DNA of 64,000 nucleotides from Pseudomonas lini (lineage in GTDB: Bacteria; Pseudomonadota; Gammaproteobacteria; Pseudomonadales; Pseudomonadaceae), in assembly GCF_964063345.1 (NCBI RefSeq), contig NZ_OZ061318.1:5394001-5458000 (forward strand). The letters run 5' to 3'. Below the pieces are notes generated by a model, which saw only the letters and a list, made by a program, of their open reading frames with translations, had not been told where the DNA came from and made no database searches. Position 1 is the first letter of the stretch; each line of letters opens with the position of its first letter. Position numbers and translations under genes: made by a program. Below are positions 35,383 through 44,212 of the stretch, piece after piece.

Positions 35383-36243
35383 TCAAGGCGCGCCAAACAG
35401 CATCGTCCAATAAACACCCTCATCGCTGCGCGAATCGGCGGCATAGGCTGCGCCTACTTGGGTAAACATCGGGTTCATCAGATTGGCGCAATGCCCGGGA
35501 CTGGCCAGCCAGCCGGCCATCGCTTTGTTCGGTGAGCTTTGCCCAGCGGCGATGTTTTCGCCAATCTGCCGGCCTCGATAGCCGGCGGCTTTGGCCCGAT
35601 CCAATGGCATATCACCGTCGGGATCGCGATGGGCGAAGTAATTGCCGTAGGCCATTGCCTTGCTGTGGCCTTGCGCGGCGGCCCCCAGAGCGGCATTCCA
35701 GGTCAACGGTCGTGCGGCGGCAAAGCGTTGGCGCCCGCACAGGCGCGGCCTGGCCCGTGCCGCATTGACCTGTGCCAGCAACGCCTTGCCCGCTTCTCGC
35801 GAATCACCGACACGTCCGTCGAGCACCGGTTGCGCCAGCACCACCTGCCATTCGCTACGGGAGCGAGTGACGCCGATATCGGCGAACTGGGTATCGAGCA
35901 GCGCCCCGCAATAGTCGCTCTCAAGCATGTCAAACGCCTCATCGGCATCTTGCGCGCCGACCACGCGAATGGTGCGCACCGTCACTGCTTGATAGCCCTT
36001 AGCTTTCAAGGCGCCCCGCAAACCGCCGCCATAGCCGACCGGTAACGCCAGGTTCGATTTCAGCGACAGCGGCCGCAACGGCTTGACCGTACGCCCCGCA
36101 CAACGATCGGGATCGGCGCGGTAGTCGTTGATGACTTCCACCAGTTGCCGTTCCCCACTGGCATGGGCGGGGCTGGCGAGTAGCGGGAGCAAAGGCATCA
36201 GGCACAGAGAAACAAAGCGACAGCAGCGGACGATTGGGCGCAT
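35383..36243 (-). CDS. CAP (SCP/PR1-like) domain protein, exported
   Basis: A 286-residue protein with a signal peptide (cut near SPAHASG, residue 30) and a C-terminal CAP domain: HSKAMAYGNYFAHRDPDGDMP, GRQIGENIAAGQ, and AMAGWLASPGHCANLMNP, including the conserved His and Glu of the CAP cavity. The N-terminal 120 residues, with several Cys (YRADPDRCAGR), are specific to this subgroup. The role is unknown; bacterial CAP proteins are thought to act at the cell surface. Start chosen at ATG 36243, since the longer frame lacks a hydrophobic start. Confidence 0.9.
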   Translation of the reverse strand: MRPIVRCCRFVSLCLMPLLPLLASPAHASGERQLVEVINDYRADPDRCAGRTVKPLRPLSLKSNLALPVGYGGGLRGALKAKGYQAVTVRTIRVVGAQDADEAFDMLESDYCGALLDTQFADIGVTRSRSEWQVVLAQPVLDGRVGDSREAGKALLAQVNAARARPRLCGRQRFAAARPLTWNAALGAAAQGHSKAMAYGNYFAHRDPDGDMPLDRAKAAGYRGRQIGENIAAGQSSPNKAMAGWLASPGHCANLMNPMFTQVGAAYAADSRSDEGVYWTMLFGAP

Positions 36244-36495
36244 GAACGGACAGCTCTGATGAGATGACGACGATAGGGGGGTAGGAACGAGCAATGACCG
36301 TAGGAGCGCTTCGTTGGGTGAGCTTCTTTTACGGCACGGCTAAGACTGCGGCTCTGAAGACTGGTTCACGAGGGGAAGAGACAAATTTAACGGCGCCGCC
36401 GTGGGGGCCTATTCAGGCTTGCACGGGTCAGTCCGCCGGGGACATCAGCCACGCTGACTGGTACCGTACTGACATCATTCAGGGGGTACAGGGAC

Positions 36496-37308
36496 ATGAC
36501 GAAAACCAGGGGTGACAAAGACTGGGTAAAGCGCTCGGCTCAGCCGTTGAAGATGGAGCGCATCGAAGCCTTTTTTGGCGGCCATGGGTTTACCCCGCAT
36601 CGCCACGACACGTACGCCATCGGACGAACGCTGTCGGGTGTACAAAGCTTCCAGTACCGCAACACCCAGCGTCATAGCCTGCCCGGGAAAACTATCGTTT
36701 TGCATCCGGACGAGGTGCATGACGGTGAAGCCGGCACTGAGGCGGGTTTTCATTATCGGATGATTTACATCGAACCCGCCTTGATTCAGCAAGTATTAGG
36801 CGGCAAGCCCTTGCCCTTTATCGAGGGTGGTATATCCAGCGATCCACGGCTTTATGCCGCGACCCAGGTGCTGCTGCAGAACCTCGACGCTTGCATCGAG
36901 CCCCTGGAAGAAGACGATGCCATTTACGATCTCGCGCAGGCGCTGGATGCGAATTCGGGGCAGCGCGGGCGGCGCAAGTCGTTTGATTTCGCCGCGGCCG
37001 AACGCGCGCGTGCGCTGATTCATGAGTCGCTGGATCGAGTCATTACCCTGGAGGAGTTAGCACAGGCGAGTGGTCGAGATCGCTGGAGCCTGAGCCGTGA
37101 TTTTCGTGCGCTGTACGGTACGAGCCCCTATCGATACATGACGCAACGACGTCTCGATCTGGCAAGAGCACTGATGTTCGGGGGCCACTCGATGGCGGAG
37201 GCGGCCGTCTGCGCAGGCTTTTTCGATCAAAGCCACATGACGCGTCAATTCGTCCAGACCTACGGCGTCTCACCCGGCCGGTGGATGAAAAGGCTGGGCC
37301 TGGTTTAA
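36496..37308 (+). CDS. AraC family regulator (cupin sensor)
   Basis: A 270-residue regulator: N-terminal AraC-binding cupin with FTPHRHDTYAIGRTL, HPDEVHDGEAG and MIYIEPALI, and C-terminal double helix-turn-helix (ITLEELAQASGRDRWSLSRD; MAEAAVCAGFFDQSHMTRQF). This type often controls an adjacent exporter or metabolic gene. A small cupin gene follows 90 bp downstream on the same strand. It is a paralogue of the AraC gene at 61.4 kb, sharing the HPDEVHDG-like motif. Confidence 0.92.
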   Translation: MTKTRGDKDWVKRSAQPLKMERIEAFFGGHGFTPHRHDTYAIGRTLSGVQSFQYRNTQRHSLPGKTIVLHPDEVHDGEAGTEAGFHYRMIYIEPALIQQVLGGKPLPFIEGGISSDPRLYAATQVLLQNLDACIEPLEEDDAIYDLAQALDANSGQRGRRKSFDFAAAERARALIHESLDRVITLEELAQASGRDRWSLSRDFRALYGTSPYRYMTQRRLDLARALMFGGHSMAEAAVCAGFFDQSHMTRQFVQTYGVSPGRWMKRLGLV

Positions 37309-37398
37309 GGGCGTTCGACTTGCACAATCATGCAATACGCGACGGCGAGCCTCTCCTAAAGTCAGACCTCGATAACTTGGCTAGTGAGGGCGACTCAA

Positions 37399-37785
37399 AT
37401 GCATTCCCAACCCGGCGTGACAACCTGCACCGCGATTAACTTTGCCGAAAAACTGGCTTTGTTCAGCGAGCAATGGGCGCCCAAGGTCATTGCCGAAATG
37501 AACGACTACCAGTTCAAGGTGGTGAAAATCGAAGGCGACTTTGTCTGGCATTCCCACGCCGACACCGATGAAACCTTCATCGTCCTCGAAGGCGAGCTTC
37601 GCATTGATCTTCGAGAGGGAGCGGTCGTGGTCAGGCAGGGAGAAATGTACGTTGTCCCCAAGGGCGTCGAACACAAGCCTTACGCCGAGCGAGAGGTGAA
37701 GATGTTACTGATCGAGCCGCGTGGCGTGCTGAATACCGGCGATCAGGAAGGAGAAAGAACCGCAATCAATGACGTCTGGATTTAG
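37399..37785 (+). CDS. Small single-domain cupin protein
   Basis: A 128-residue cupin. Metal-binding pattern: FVWHSHADTDETFIVLEGELRI (H, H, E) and VPKGVEHKPYAER (H). Such proteins may bind or isomerise small molecules, or act as mannose-6-phosphate isomerase-like enzymes; no assignment is possible. ATG 37399 has GAGGG eight bases before it; a GTG at 37384 overlaps that site and is rejected as start. Confidence 0.88.
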   Translation: MHSQPGVTTCTAINFAEKLALFSEQWAPKVIAEMNDYQFKVVKIEGDFVWHSHADTDETFIVLEGELRIDLREGAVVVRQGEMYVVPKGVEHKPYAEREVKMLLIEPRGVLNTGDQEGERTAINDVWI

Positions 37786-37827
37786 ACGCTTCAGTATTTT
37801 CTCCATGTTTGTATGGGTGAGCAGGGC

Positions 37828-37905
37828 TCAGGCGCCTTTAACGGCAAAATAGCTGCCGAACAGATTGCTGTAGAAGGACAGGTGTTCACCCTTGATCTGG
37901 CCCAG
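37828..37905 (-). pseudogene. Possible C-terminal gene remnant
   Basis: On the minus strand, 25 codons ending in TGA read LGQIKGEHLSFYSNLFGSYF..., which looks like a genuine protein C-terminus, but in-frame stops lie just upstream and other frames carry more protein-like sequence (LIDDALRWARS). This suggests a decayed gene. I do not recognise the family. The rest of 37786-38153 holds no supported gene apart from the promoter region of the downstream ATPase. Confidence 0.3.
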
Positions 37906-38153
37906 CGAAGTGCATCATCGATGAGGGCTTTGAGGCTCTATCGGTACATCTGCCAGCAAGCATTCAGGAACGCAGTGTCATTCTCTGAATCAACGAATTA
38001 GCGGCGTTTTCGTTGAAAAGGCTCGATGACAGGTGGCGAAGTGCCTCTCGTCGGAAGACAACGCGGCTATTTCGCGCTTTTCAGCTATTCTTGCGGCATC
38101 TGGACGGTGGCCATGACGTACTGGCACACGATGCGCAAGGAAGGGAAGACAAA

Positions 38154-38975
38154 ATGGATGATGTGCATTGCGTGCAGGTTATCGCTGTGACTGGCGGTAA
38201 AGGTGGCGTGGGCAAGACAACGGTGGCGGTTAACCTTTCGTTGGCGCTGGCAAAAATGGGGCGGCGCGTCGTATTGCTGGACGCTGATCTCGGCCTGGCG
38301 AATATCGATATTCTGTTGGGGCTGACCCCGCGCTACACACTGGCCGATGTCATCGAAGGGCGTTGCGAGCTGTCCGAGGTGCTGTTGCCTGGGCCTGGAG
38401 GCATTCGTGTTGCCCCGGCCTCTTCGGGCTTGCAGAGCATGATTCATCTGGAGCCTGCGCAATACCGTGCGCTGATCCAGTCCTTTAGCGATATTGGCGA
38501 TAAGCTGGATGTGCTGGTGATCGATACGGCCGCCGGTATCGGTGGCTCAGTGGTCAACTTCATCCGCGCGGCGCAGGAAGTGATGTTGGTTGTGTGCGAT
38601 GAACCCACCTCGATCAGCGGCGCCTACGGACTGATCAAACTGCTCAACCTGAACTACGGTCTGCATCGTTTTCGGGTGTTGGTCAACATGACAGGAAGTC
38701 CGGCAGAAGGCCGCAATCTGTTTGCCAAGCTGGAAAAAATTACCGAAATGTTCCTGGATGTCTCGCTGCAATACGTCGGCGCGATACCCAACGATGAATG
38801 TGCGCACAAAGCCGTGCAGAAGGGGCGTGCGGTGTTTGAAGCCTTTCCCCGTTCCAAATGCGCTCTCGCCTTCCAGGCCCTGGCTCACAACGTCGACACC
38901 TGGCCTTTGCCGACTCATCCGAGAGGGCATGTGGAGTTTTTTGTTGAGCAACTCGTGCAGAATTCGGGGAGGTGA
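38154..38975 (+). CDS. Orphan FleN-like MinD/ParA-family ATPase
   Basis: A 273-residue P-loop ATPase with the deviant Walker A GGKGGVGKTT (14-23), LLDADLGLANIDILLGLTP, and VIDTAAGIGGSVVNFIRAAQ. By recollection it follows Pseudomonas FleN almost throughout, including the tail DTWPLPTHPRGHVEFFVEQL. FleN limits flagellar number by restraining FleQ. Here no flagellar gene is near, and FleN's own gene would sit with flhF elsewhere, so this looks like a second copy. ATG 38154 has AAGGGAAG upstream; the frame before it is not FleN-like. Confidence 0.88.
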   Translation: MDDVHCVQVIAVTGGKGGVGKTTVAVNLSLALAKMGRRVVLLDADLGLANIDILLGLTPRYTLADVIEGRCELSEVLLPGPGGIRVAPASSGLQSMIHLEPAQYRALIQSFSDIGDKLDVLVIDTAAGIGGSVVNFIRAAQEVMLVVCDEPTSISGAYGLIKLLNLNYGLHRFRVLVNMTGSPAEGRNLFAKLEKITEMFLDVSLQYVGAIPNDECAHKAVQKGRAVFEAFPRSKCALAFQALAHNVDTWPLPTHPRGHVEFFVEQLVQNSGR

Positions 38976-39020
38976 GTCTCAAGGCCTGCCTTTAAGAAAA
39001 TCTTCAGTCAGAGATAAACC

Positions 39021-39132
39021 TGTGGCGAGGGAGCTTGCTCCCGCTTGAGTGCGTAGCACTCACAAAAAATCGGCGCTTATCAGATCTTTGGGGCCGCTCC
39101 GCAGCCCAGCGCGAGCAAGCTCGCTCGCCACA
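39021..39132. repeat. Long palindromic intergenic element, copy 6
   Basis: Arms TGTGGCGAGGGAGCTTGC / GCAAGCTCGCTCGCCACA and inner stems GAGTGCGTAGCACTC and GGCCGCTCCGCAGCC. Nearly the same as copy 2. It lies between the convergent FleN-like and DUF355 genes. Confidence 0.9.
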
Positions 39133-39144
39133 AAAACACTAAAG

Positions 39145-39630
39145 TCACAACTTGTAGCCGATCTGCCGCAACAAATTCTTGCGCCACAGAATGTCTTCAT
39201 CGCCTTCTATGTCTTTGGCACAGAAGCCATCCACCACGCCCAAAATCCCGCGCCCCTGTTCCGTCTCAGCAACAATCACCTCAGTTGGATTGGCCGTTGC
39301 ACAAAAGATACGACACACCTCTGGAACCATTTTGACGGTGTTCAACACGTTCAGTGGATAGAAACCGTCGCCCAGGAAAATGATGAAGCTATGGCCCGCG
39401 GCAATGGCTTGCGCATTTTTCTGCGCAAGTTCGATCATGGCGGTATCGGTGCCGGACCATCGCACCAGGCATTTGCCGGAGGCTTCACAAAAGGCCACGC
39501 CAAACTGGATACCTGGCACGGCGTTGACCAACGCTTCATGAATATCCTCGACGGACTTGATGAAGTGCGTCTGACCCAAAATGAAGTTCGTCTCTTGCGG
39601 CTTGTCGATTTTCAACGTGATGAGTTGCAT
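39145..39630 (-). CDS. Adenosine-specific kinase-like protein (DUF355)
   Basis: A 161-residue protein of the DUF355 family, first described in archaea as adenosine-specific kinase: ETNFILGQTHFIKSVEDIHE, FGVAFCEASGKCLVRWSGTD, FIIFLGDGFYPLNVLN, VCRIFCATANPTEVIVAE and GRGILGVVDGF. Sequence is conserved over the full length. The enzymatic role in bacteria is not established. AGGAGG precedes the ATG. It stands alone, followed by an independent repeat. Confidence 0.9.
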   Translation of the reverse strand: MQLITLKIDKPQETNFILGQTHFIKSVEDIHEALVNAVPGIQFGVAFCEASGKCLVRWSGTDTAMIELAQKNAQAIAAGHSFIIFLGDGFYPLNVLNTVKMVPEVCRIFCATANPTEVIVAETEQGRGILGVVDGFCAKDIEGDEDILWRKNLLRQIGYKL

Positions 39631-39678
39631 TTCAAACGCCTCCTTTCACGATGCTGCGAACCAGAGTCTGGCCTCTAA

Positions 39679-40182
39679 TCAAGCCGGCACGGTGTCTTGC
39701 TCAGCGGGCGGTGTCTCTGTGTGGACGCGGACATCTCCCAGTTTTCTGATCGTCGACTTGGGCAAGGTCGGGGCATCAAGCAGAATCGAATCAATGCGCT
39801 TGCGGATGTCCAAAACGATTGGGCCCAGGATAGCCTCGTCTTTGCCGCTGGCGATTTCGTCCTGAATCTCACGAGATATCGCTCCGAGTTTTTCGGCGGT
39901 GTCTTTGTGCCCGGCGGCCCGGGTGTCAAAGTTCAGGAAGGTCTGAACCGAACTCAACACCAGGGTCAGGAGTGACAGCACGCCGGCTACGTATTGGAGC
40001 CATACGGGCGAGGAGTCACTGATGGAGCCAAAGACACTGGCGCTGACGATCGCCGACAGCACCACGCAGGGGATGCCCAGTTTCCAGCTGAATTTCTCGA
40101 AATCCCGGGCACTGATTTCGTGTTCAATCTGCAACCGAACAATCATGCGATTCCATTTGGTCAGTAGCTCGAGCCGGCTCAT
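39679..40182 (-). CDS. SLATT-domain two-helix membrane protein
   Basis: A 167-residue protein with an N-terminal amphipathic helix, two adjacent transmembrane helices (LGIPCVVLSAIVSASVFG at about 34-51; WLQYVAGVLSLLTLVLSSV at about 62-80), then FLNFDTRAAGHKDTAEKLGAI, the SLATT signature. SLATT proteins are predicted pore-forming effectors in nucleotide-signalling defence modules. Here no cyclase or other sensor adjoins it; its neighbours are a DUF355 protein and a thioesterase. Effector status is therefore inference. Confidence 0.82.
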   Translation of the reverse strand: MSRLELLTKWNRMIVRLQIEHEISARDFEKFSWKLGIPCVVLSAIVSASVFGSISDSSPVWLQYVAGVLSLLTLVLSSVQTFLNFDTRAAGHKDTAEKLGAISREIQDEIASGKDEAILGPIVLDIRKRIDSILLDAPTLPKSTIRKLGDVRVHTETPPAEQDTVPA

Positions 40183-40239
40183 GGTTGCAGTCCTTGGCAG
40201 GGGGATTCAGAGGAATATTAGCTTCTATTTGGCCGCTTG

Positions 40240-40800
40240 TTAGGGGGCAGAGACAGTCGCCAGGCCTTCTTCCTCTCGGAGTTGGCGGCTCATGTCGTCG
40301 CAGCTCTGCGACCAGGCTGTCAGCCATGGCGACATCTCGGGTGACCGTTCAGCCAATCCCAGCTCCCGGACAAACTCGGCAGGTGAGACCGTGCCTTTGG
40401 CCGCGCGGAACAGCCCCCGCATGATGACGACGCCAATCACGCGTCCTTTGCTCACGAAGCGGTGTTCCATAAAGCTCCACTTATCGTCCCAGCCGAGTAT
40501 GCGGGTATGAATCTCAAACGATTCGAACAGCTTCAGCTCCCGCCGAAACTTGCCCCAGGTATCCCCAACAATCGGCACCGCTCTATGGCGCAGGGCCACT
40601 CGATAGGCACCGCTGCGCAGGACGAAGTCCATGCGGCCTATGTCGGCCATAGTGAAATAACGGCCATTGGTGACGTGCCGGTTGAGGTCAAGATCGAGTG
40701 GCCAGACGCGCATGCGGATGACGGTAGTGGCCAGCCCATCAACCGGCTTGCGCCATGGGCGACGAAACAGCATCAGGAACAGTCGAAACCAGAGATTCAT
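40240..40800 (-). CDS. Acyl-CoA thioesterase-like protein (4HBT hot-dog fold)
   Basis: A 186-residue hot-dog protein: RVWPLDLDLNRHVTNGRYFT with the catalytic-type Asp and the NxH-like NRHVTNG, then RELKLFESFEIHTRILGWDD and FMEHRFVSKGRVIGVVIMRG. The short hydrophobic N-terminus (LWFRLFLMLFRRPWRK) may attach it to the membrane. Substrate unknown; such proteins hydrolyse acyl-CoA or acyl-ACP. It is divergent from the GlxA-type regulator. Confidence 0.88.
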   Translation of the reverse strand: MNLWFRLFLMLFRRPWRKPVDGLATTVIRMRVWPLDLDLNRHVTNGRYFTMADIGRMDFVLRSGAYRVALRHRAVPIVGDTWGKFRRELKLFESFEIHTRILGWDDKWSFMEHRFVSKGRVIGVVIMRGLFRAAKGTVSPAEFVRELGLAERSPEMSPWLTAWSQSCDDMSRQLREEEGLATVSAP

Positions 40801-40911
40801 AAGTACGCCGAGGGCTGAGTAGAGCGGTGCACTTTAGGGCGGAGAAATCGGATAAGGTAGGTGCACAAATGACTTTTTTCATGCGAAAAGCGCAATCCGG
40901 ATCATTCATTC

Positions 40912-41877
40912 ATGCACGTTACTCTGCTACTGGCTGATCAATGTTCCGCCGCCAGCGCCACCTTGGCGCTGGAGGTGCTCAGTGCCGCCAACCTGTTCGC
41001 CGACACCACCAGCACGCCATTTGATGTGGTCGTCGCCTCATTGGATGGCGGTGATGTCGCCGCGTGGGGCGGGCAGACGCTACGCGTAGACCGATCCATC
41101 GCCGAAATCTGCCAAACCGATCTGGTGGTAATCCCGGGGTTCCTCTTCACCCTGAAGGATGCCTTGCCTGCATTTGCAGGTTATGGGCCGTGGCTGCGCC
41201 AACAGCATGCGCAAGGTGCCGTCGTGGCTTCAATGTGTACGGCGACGTTCATGCTGGCCGAGGCGAGAATGCTGGACGGTATTCGTGCCACCACGCACTG
41301 GGCCTTTGCCGATCTTTTTCGCCGTCGGTATACCGCGGTCTGTCTGGAGGAGGAGCAAATCCTTTGCGAGGACAATCGCGTCATCACCTGCGGGGGCGCG
41401 AGTGCGGCCATGGATCTTTTGCTGCACCTCATCCGCCGGTTCGCTTCACTGGAGCTGGCGCAGAAGTGTGGCAAATACTTGCTGGTCGACAACGTGCGCA
41501 GCGAACAATCGGTCTATGTCATGTGGTCACTGCCGAAGAACCATGGGGATGGCGATATCCTGCGCGTTCAAGATTGGCTGGAGGATAACTTTCATCAGCC
41601 GCTATTGATCAATGACGTGGCCCAGCGATTCGGGTTCGGCGTCAGGAACTTCAAAAGGCGTTTCAAGGAAGCCACTGGGTACACGCCGCTGACCTACCTG
41701 CAAGCGCTACGCGTGGAGAGGGCAAAGCAGCTTCTTGAATCAACACGAATGACGCTGGACAGCATCACTTACAAAGTCGGTTACGAGGATGGCAATTCCT
41801 TTCGCAGGCTTTTTCGGCAGCGAGTGGGCCTGCTTCCGGCGGCTTACCGGAAGAAGTTTCAACCGGGTACGAGCTGA
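40912..41877 (+). CDS. GlxA-family AraC regulator with DJ-1/PfpI domain
   Basis: A 321-residue regulator: an N-terminal DJ-1/PfpI-like sensor domain (LLADQCSAASATLALEVLS; VVASMCTATFMLAEARMLDG, with the nucleophile-elbow Cys) and a C-terminal AraC helix-turn-helix (INDVAQRFGFGVRNFKRRFK; YKVGYEDGNSFRRLFRQRVG). GlxA-type proteins sense amidated or quaternary-ammonium compounds in several pseudomonads. The ligand here is unknown. Divergent from the thioesterase and upstream of a GST gene. Confidence 0.92.
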   Translation: MHVTLLLADQCSAASATLALEVLSAANLFADTTSTPFDVVVASLDGGDVAAWGGQTLRVDRSIAEICQTDLVVIPGFLFTLKDALPAFAGYGPWLRQQHAQGAVVASMCTATFMLAEARMLDGIRATTHWAFADLFRRRYTAVCLEEEQILCEDNRVITCGGASAAMDLLLHLIRRFASLELAQKCGKYLLVDNVRSEQSVYVMWSLPKNHGDGDILRVQDWLEDNFHQPLLINDVAQRFGFGVRNFKRRFKEATGYTPLTYLQALRVERAKQLLESTRMTLDSITYKVGYEDGNSFRRLFRQRVGLLPAAYRKKFQPGTS

Positions 41878-41989
41878 GCTGCTGTCAATCGCAGGTATTC
41901 CGCTCAGGAATGCCCCCATAAAAATCATGCATTTTCTTTATGGCATCGGATCTCGTAGCGTGTCTGCTCACCATATGGAGATGACCGCC

Positions 41990-42622
41990 GTGAATGATTC
42001 CCGCCTGCGCCTGTACGTTGATGCTCAATTCACCAGCCCTTATGCCATGTCGGTTTTCGTGGCCCTTCGCGAAAAGGGCATCGAATTCGAACTGAGCCCG
42101 CTGGATCTCGACGCGTTCGAAAACCAGTCAGAAGACTATGCCAGCCTCTCACTGACCCAGCGCGTACCGACGCTGGTGCATGGCGACTTTGCCTTGTCTG
42201 AATCGTCGGCGATCACTGAATACCTGGAAGACGTTTTCCCCCAGACGCCGGTCTACCCGCAAGAGTTGATGCAGCGTGCGAAGGCACGACAAGTCCAGGC
42301 GTGGCTGCGCAGTGACCTGCTGCCCATTCGGCAGGAACGATCCACACTGGTGGTGTTTTATGGCCTCAAATCAGCGCCCTTGTCGCCCGCAGCCGAATCG
42401 GCCGCGCGCAAGCTGATAAGTGCTGCACAAGCGCTGCTGGCTGACGGTCGCGAGTACCTGTTCGGGCAATGGTCGATCGCCGATGTGGACCTGGCCTTGA
42501 TGCTCAACCGGCTGATACTCAACGGCGACGCCGTGCCATCCGCGCTGGTGGAATACGCGCAGCGTCAATGGCAGCGGCCTACGGTGCAGGAATGGGTCAA
42601 ACTGCAGCGTCCTGCGCTGTAG
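41990..42622 (+). CDS. yfcF: Glutathione S-transferase, YfcF type
   Basis: A ~210-residue GST: N-terminal thioredoxin fold (LRLYVDAQFTSPYAMSVFVA with the catalytic Ser region, RVPTLVHGDFALSESSAITE) and C-terminal helical domain (YLFGQWSIADVDLALMLNRL). E. coli YfcF acts in oxidative-stress defence. GTG 41990 has GGAG nine bases upstream; ATGs at 41975 and 41981 are in frame but lack a site, and the longer frame to 41789 overlaps the regulator. Confidence 0.9.
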   Translation: MNDSRLRLYVDAQFTSPYAMSVFVALREKGIEFELSPLDLDAFENQSEDYASLSLTQRVPTLVHGDFALSESSAITEYLEDVFPQTPVYPQELMQRAKARQVQAWLRSDLLPIRQERSTLVVFYGLKSAPLSPAAESAARKLISAAQALLADGREYLFGQWSIADVDLALMLNRLILNGDAVPSALVEYAQRQWQRPTVQEWVKLQRPAL

Positions 42623-42639
42623 TCGGCGTAGGCGTTGTT

Positions 42640-43134
42640 TTAAGTCGCAGGAGCGACTGGACGAACATAGTAATTGTCGAACTCGCCGCTTTCGATGAAT
42701 TGGAAGCCATGACGGATGTAAAACCGATTCGAAGCGCTCTCTTTGAGAGCGCCTACCCTGATAGGGCGCGCGGCAGCGTCCGCTTCTTTGAAAATCTGCA
42801 TGAGGACTGCAGAACCTACTCCTGATCCCTGAGCACCCGGTCTCACATACAAGTGGTCAAGCAGCAGTTCTTTCAGGTGATGCCTGACCACAACAAAACC
42901 GATCCGCTCACCGGCCACCTCGATGTGACGCGTGTTGCGGGAATCAAAACCGTTGAGAAAGCGCTCACGGGCACGCACAGGATCAAATCGCCCAATGCGT
43001 TCCAGACTTTCGCGCATGGCCTCAATTCGAATGGCCACAAGATTGTCCAAATCGCTTTGTTGAGCCGCGACCAGGATGACTGGAGGATTTTGATCAGGTA
43101 TGACGGGCATCGTCTGCGCTCTAATTATCATCAC
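42640..43134 (-). CDS. GNAT family N-acetyltransferase
   Basis: A 164-residue GNAT: beta-4 LLDHLYVRPGAQGSGVGSAV holds the acetyl-CoA loop (Q-x-x-G-x-G/S), followed by ALKESASNRFYIRHGF, motif B. Substrate unknown. The start may instead be the ATG at 43110 (MPVIPDQN), which would drop eight residues. It is convergent with the YfcF gene, with only 17 bp between stops. Confidence 0.87.
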   Translation of the reverse strand: MMIIRAQTMPVIPDQNPPVILVAAQQSDLDNLVAIRIEAMRESLERIGRFDPVRARERFLNGFDSRNTRHIEVAGERIGFVVVRHHLKELLLDHLYVRPGAQGSGVGSAVLMQIFKEADAAARPIRVGALKESASNRFYIRHGFQFIESGEFDNYYVRPVAPAT

Positions 43135-43281
43135 GGGGAATCAGTATAGAGCGCCAGATACGTCGCTTCCGGTTTGGTTTCAGAGTCGATTCAGCATAGC
43201 GAAAAACGTCCGATACAGGGCTACCCCCAACACGTGTCTTGGCGTTGAAGCCCGGGATGTATAAGAAATTCATGGCTTACA

Positions 43282-44079
43282 TCAACTGCGCTCAATAAAT
43301 TGCACGATGACCTGATTGACGACCTCAGGATGCGTAATCGGCCCCATATGACCGAGCCCCTCGAGTTCCACCACTTCAACGTTCGGCAGTGCGCCGGTCA
43401 GCAGCCGCGCCACTGCCCGTGACGATGCAGGTGAGTCTTTGCCGACCATGAAAAGCACCGGCAGGTTGAGCGAACGGAAGGCCTGTAATGGCGTCGGCTC
43501 GTTCAATAGCGCGTGAGCCCAGCCCTGCACATTGGCCACCGCGGCAGCGATGGAGGGTTTGCGTTGTTCCGGGGTTTGCGCCCAAGCCCCAGCACCCATC
43601 CAGTAGTCAATGAAGTGCTGGGCTGCTGCGTCCAGGTTACCCGCCTTAAGTGCCAACCCGGCGTCTGCGACGACTTCACGAATGGCATCCGCTTCATTGG
43701 GTGGCGGCGATTCGGCGTCGAGCAGGGCAAATAATGTTGGCTCATATAAAACCATGGCGCGCACCCGGCCGGGGTTCTGCAACGCCGCGATCAACGCCAC
43801 CGCCCCCCCATAAGAGTGACCGACCAGAATGAGCGGTTCGCCGGCGCGGGCGAGCACCGGCTCGGCGAAGCGCGCTTCTTCACTGAGGGTGACGATTCGA
43901 TCGGTGGGCCAGGCCGGGCTCTTGCCGGCGCCAAACGAATCGAGCGCCATAACCCGAAACTTTGCAGCCAGGTGATCTTGCAGTCCACGCCACTGCACCG
44001 AGTGACTCGCATTGGCGTGAAAGCAGACAACGCCCGGGCCCACGCCAGCGTCCCGATAAAAGGGTTCGACGGGTTTCAT
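43282..44079 (-). CDS. Alpha/beta-fold hydrolase
   Basis: A 265-residue hydrolase: oxyanion region CFHANASHSVQW, nucleophile elbow VGHSYGGAVAL (Ser in GHSYGG), acid around FMVGKDSPASSR and catalytic His in LEGLGHMGPITH. Such enzymes range from esterases to C-C hydrolases; the reaction is not predictable. AGGAG-like bases (GGAGAGCC) precede the ATG. It is divergent from the cytochrome c gene. Confidence 0.9.
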   Translation of the reverse strand: MKPVEPFYRDAGVGPGVVCFHANASHSVQWRGLQDHLAAKFRVMALDSFGAGKSPAWPTDRIVTLSEEARFAEPVLARAGEPLILVGHSYGGAVALIAALQNPGRVRAMVLYEPTLFALLDAESPPPNEADAIREVVADAGLALKAGNLDAAAQHFIDYWMGAGAWAQTPEQRKPSIAAAVANVQGWAHALLNEPTPLQAFRSLNLPVLFMVGKDSPASSRAVARLLTGALPNVEVVELEGLGHMGPITHPEVVNQVIVQFIERS

Positions 44080-44212
44080 ACTGGCTCTCCTGCAATGACG
44101 TTAAAGGGACGAAGAGAGTTGTAGATTAACTTCAAGGCTTCGGTGTAGCAGCCAGTCATGATGAAATAGCCGCCCGTTTTTGCTGTCAGCAACACCTGAT
44201 TTGGAGCACCAC

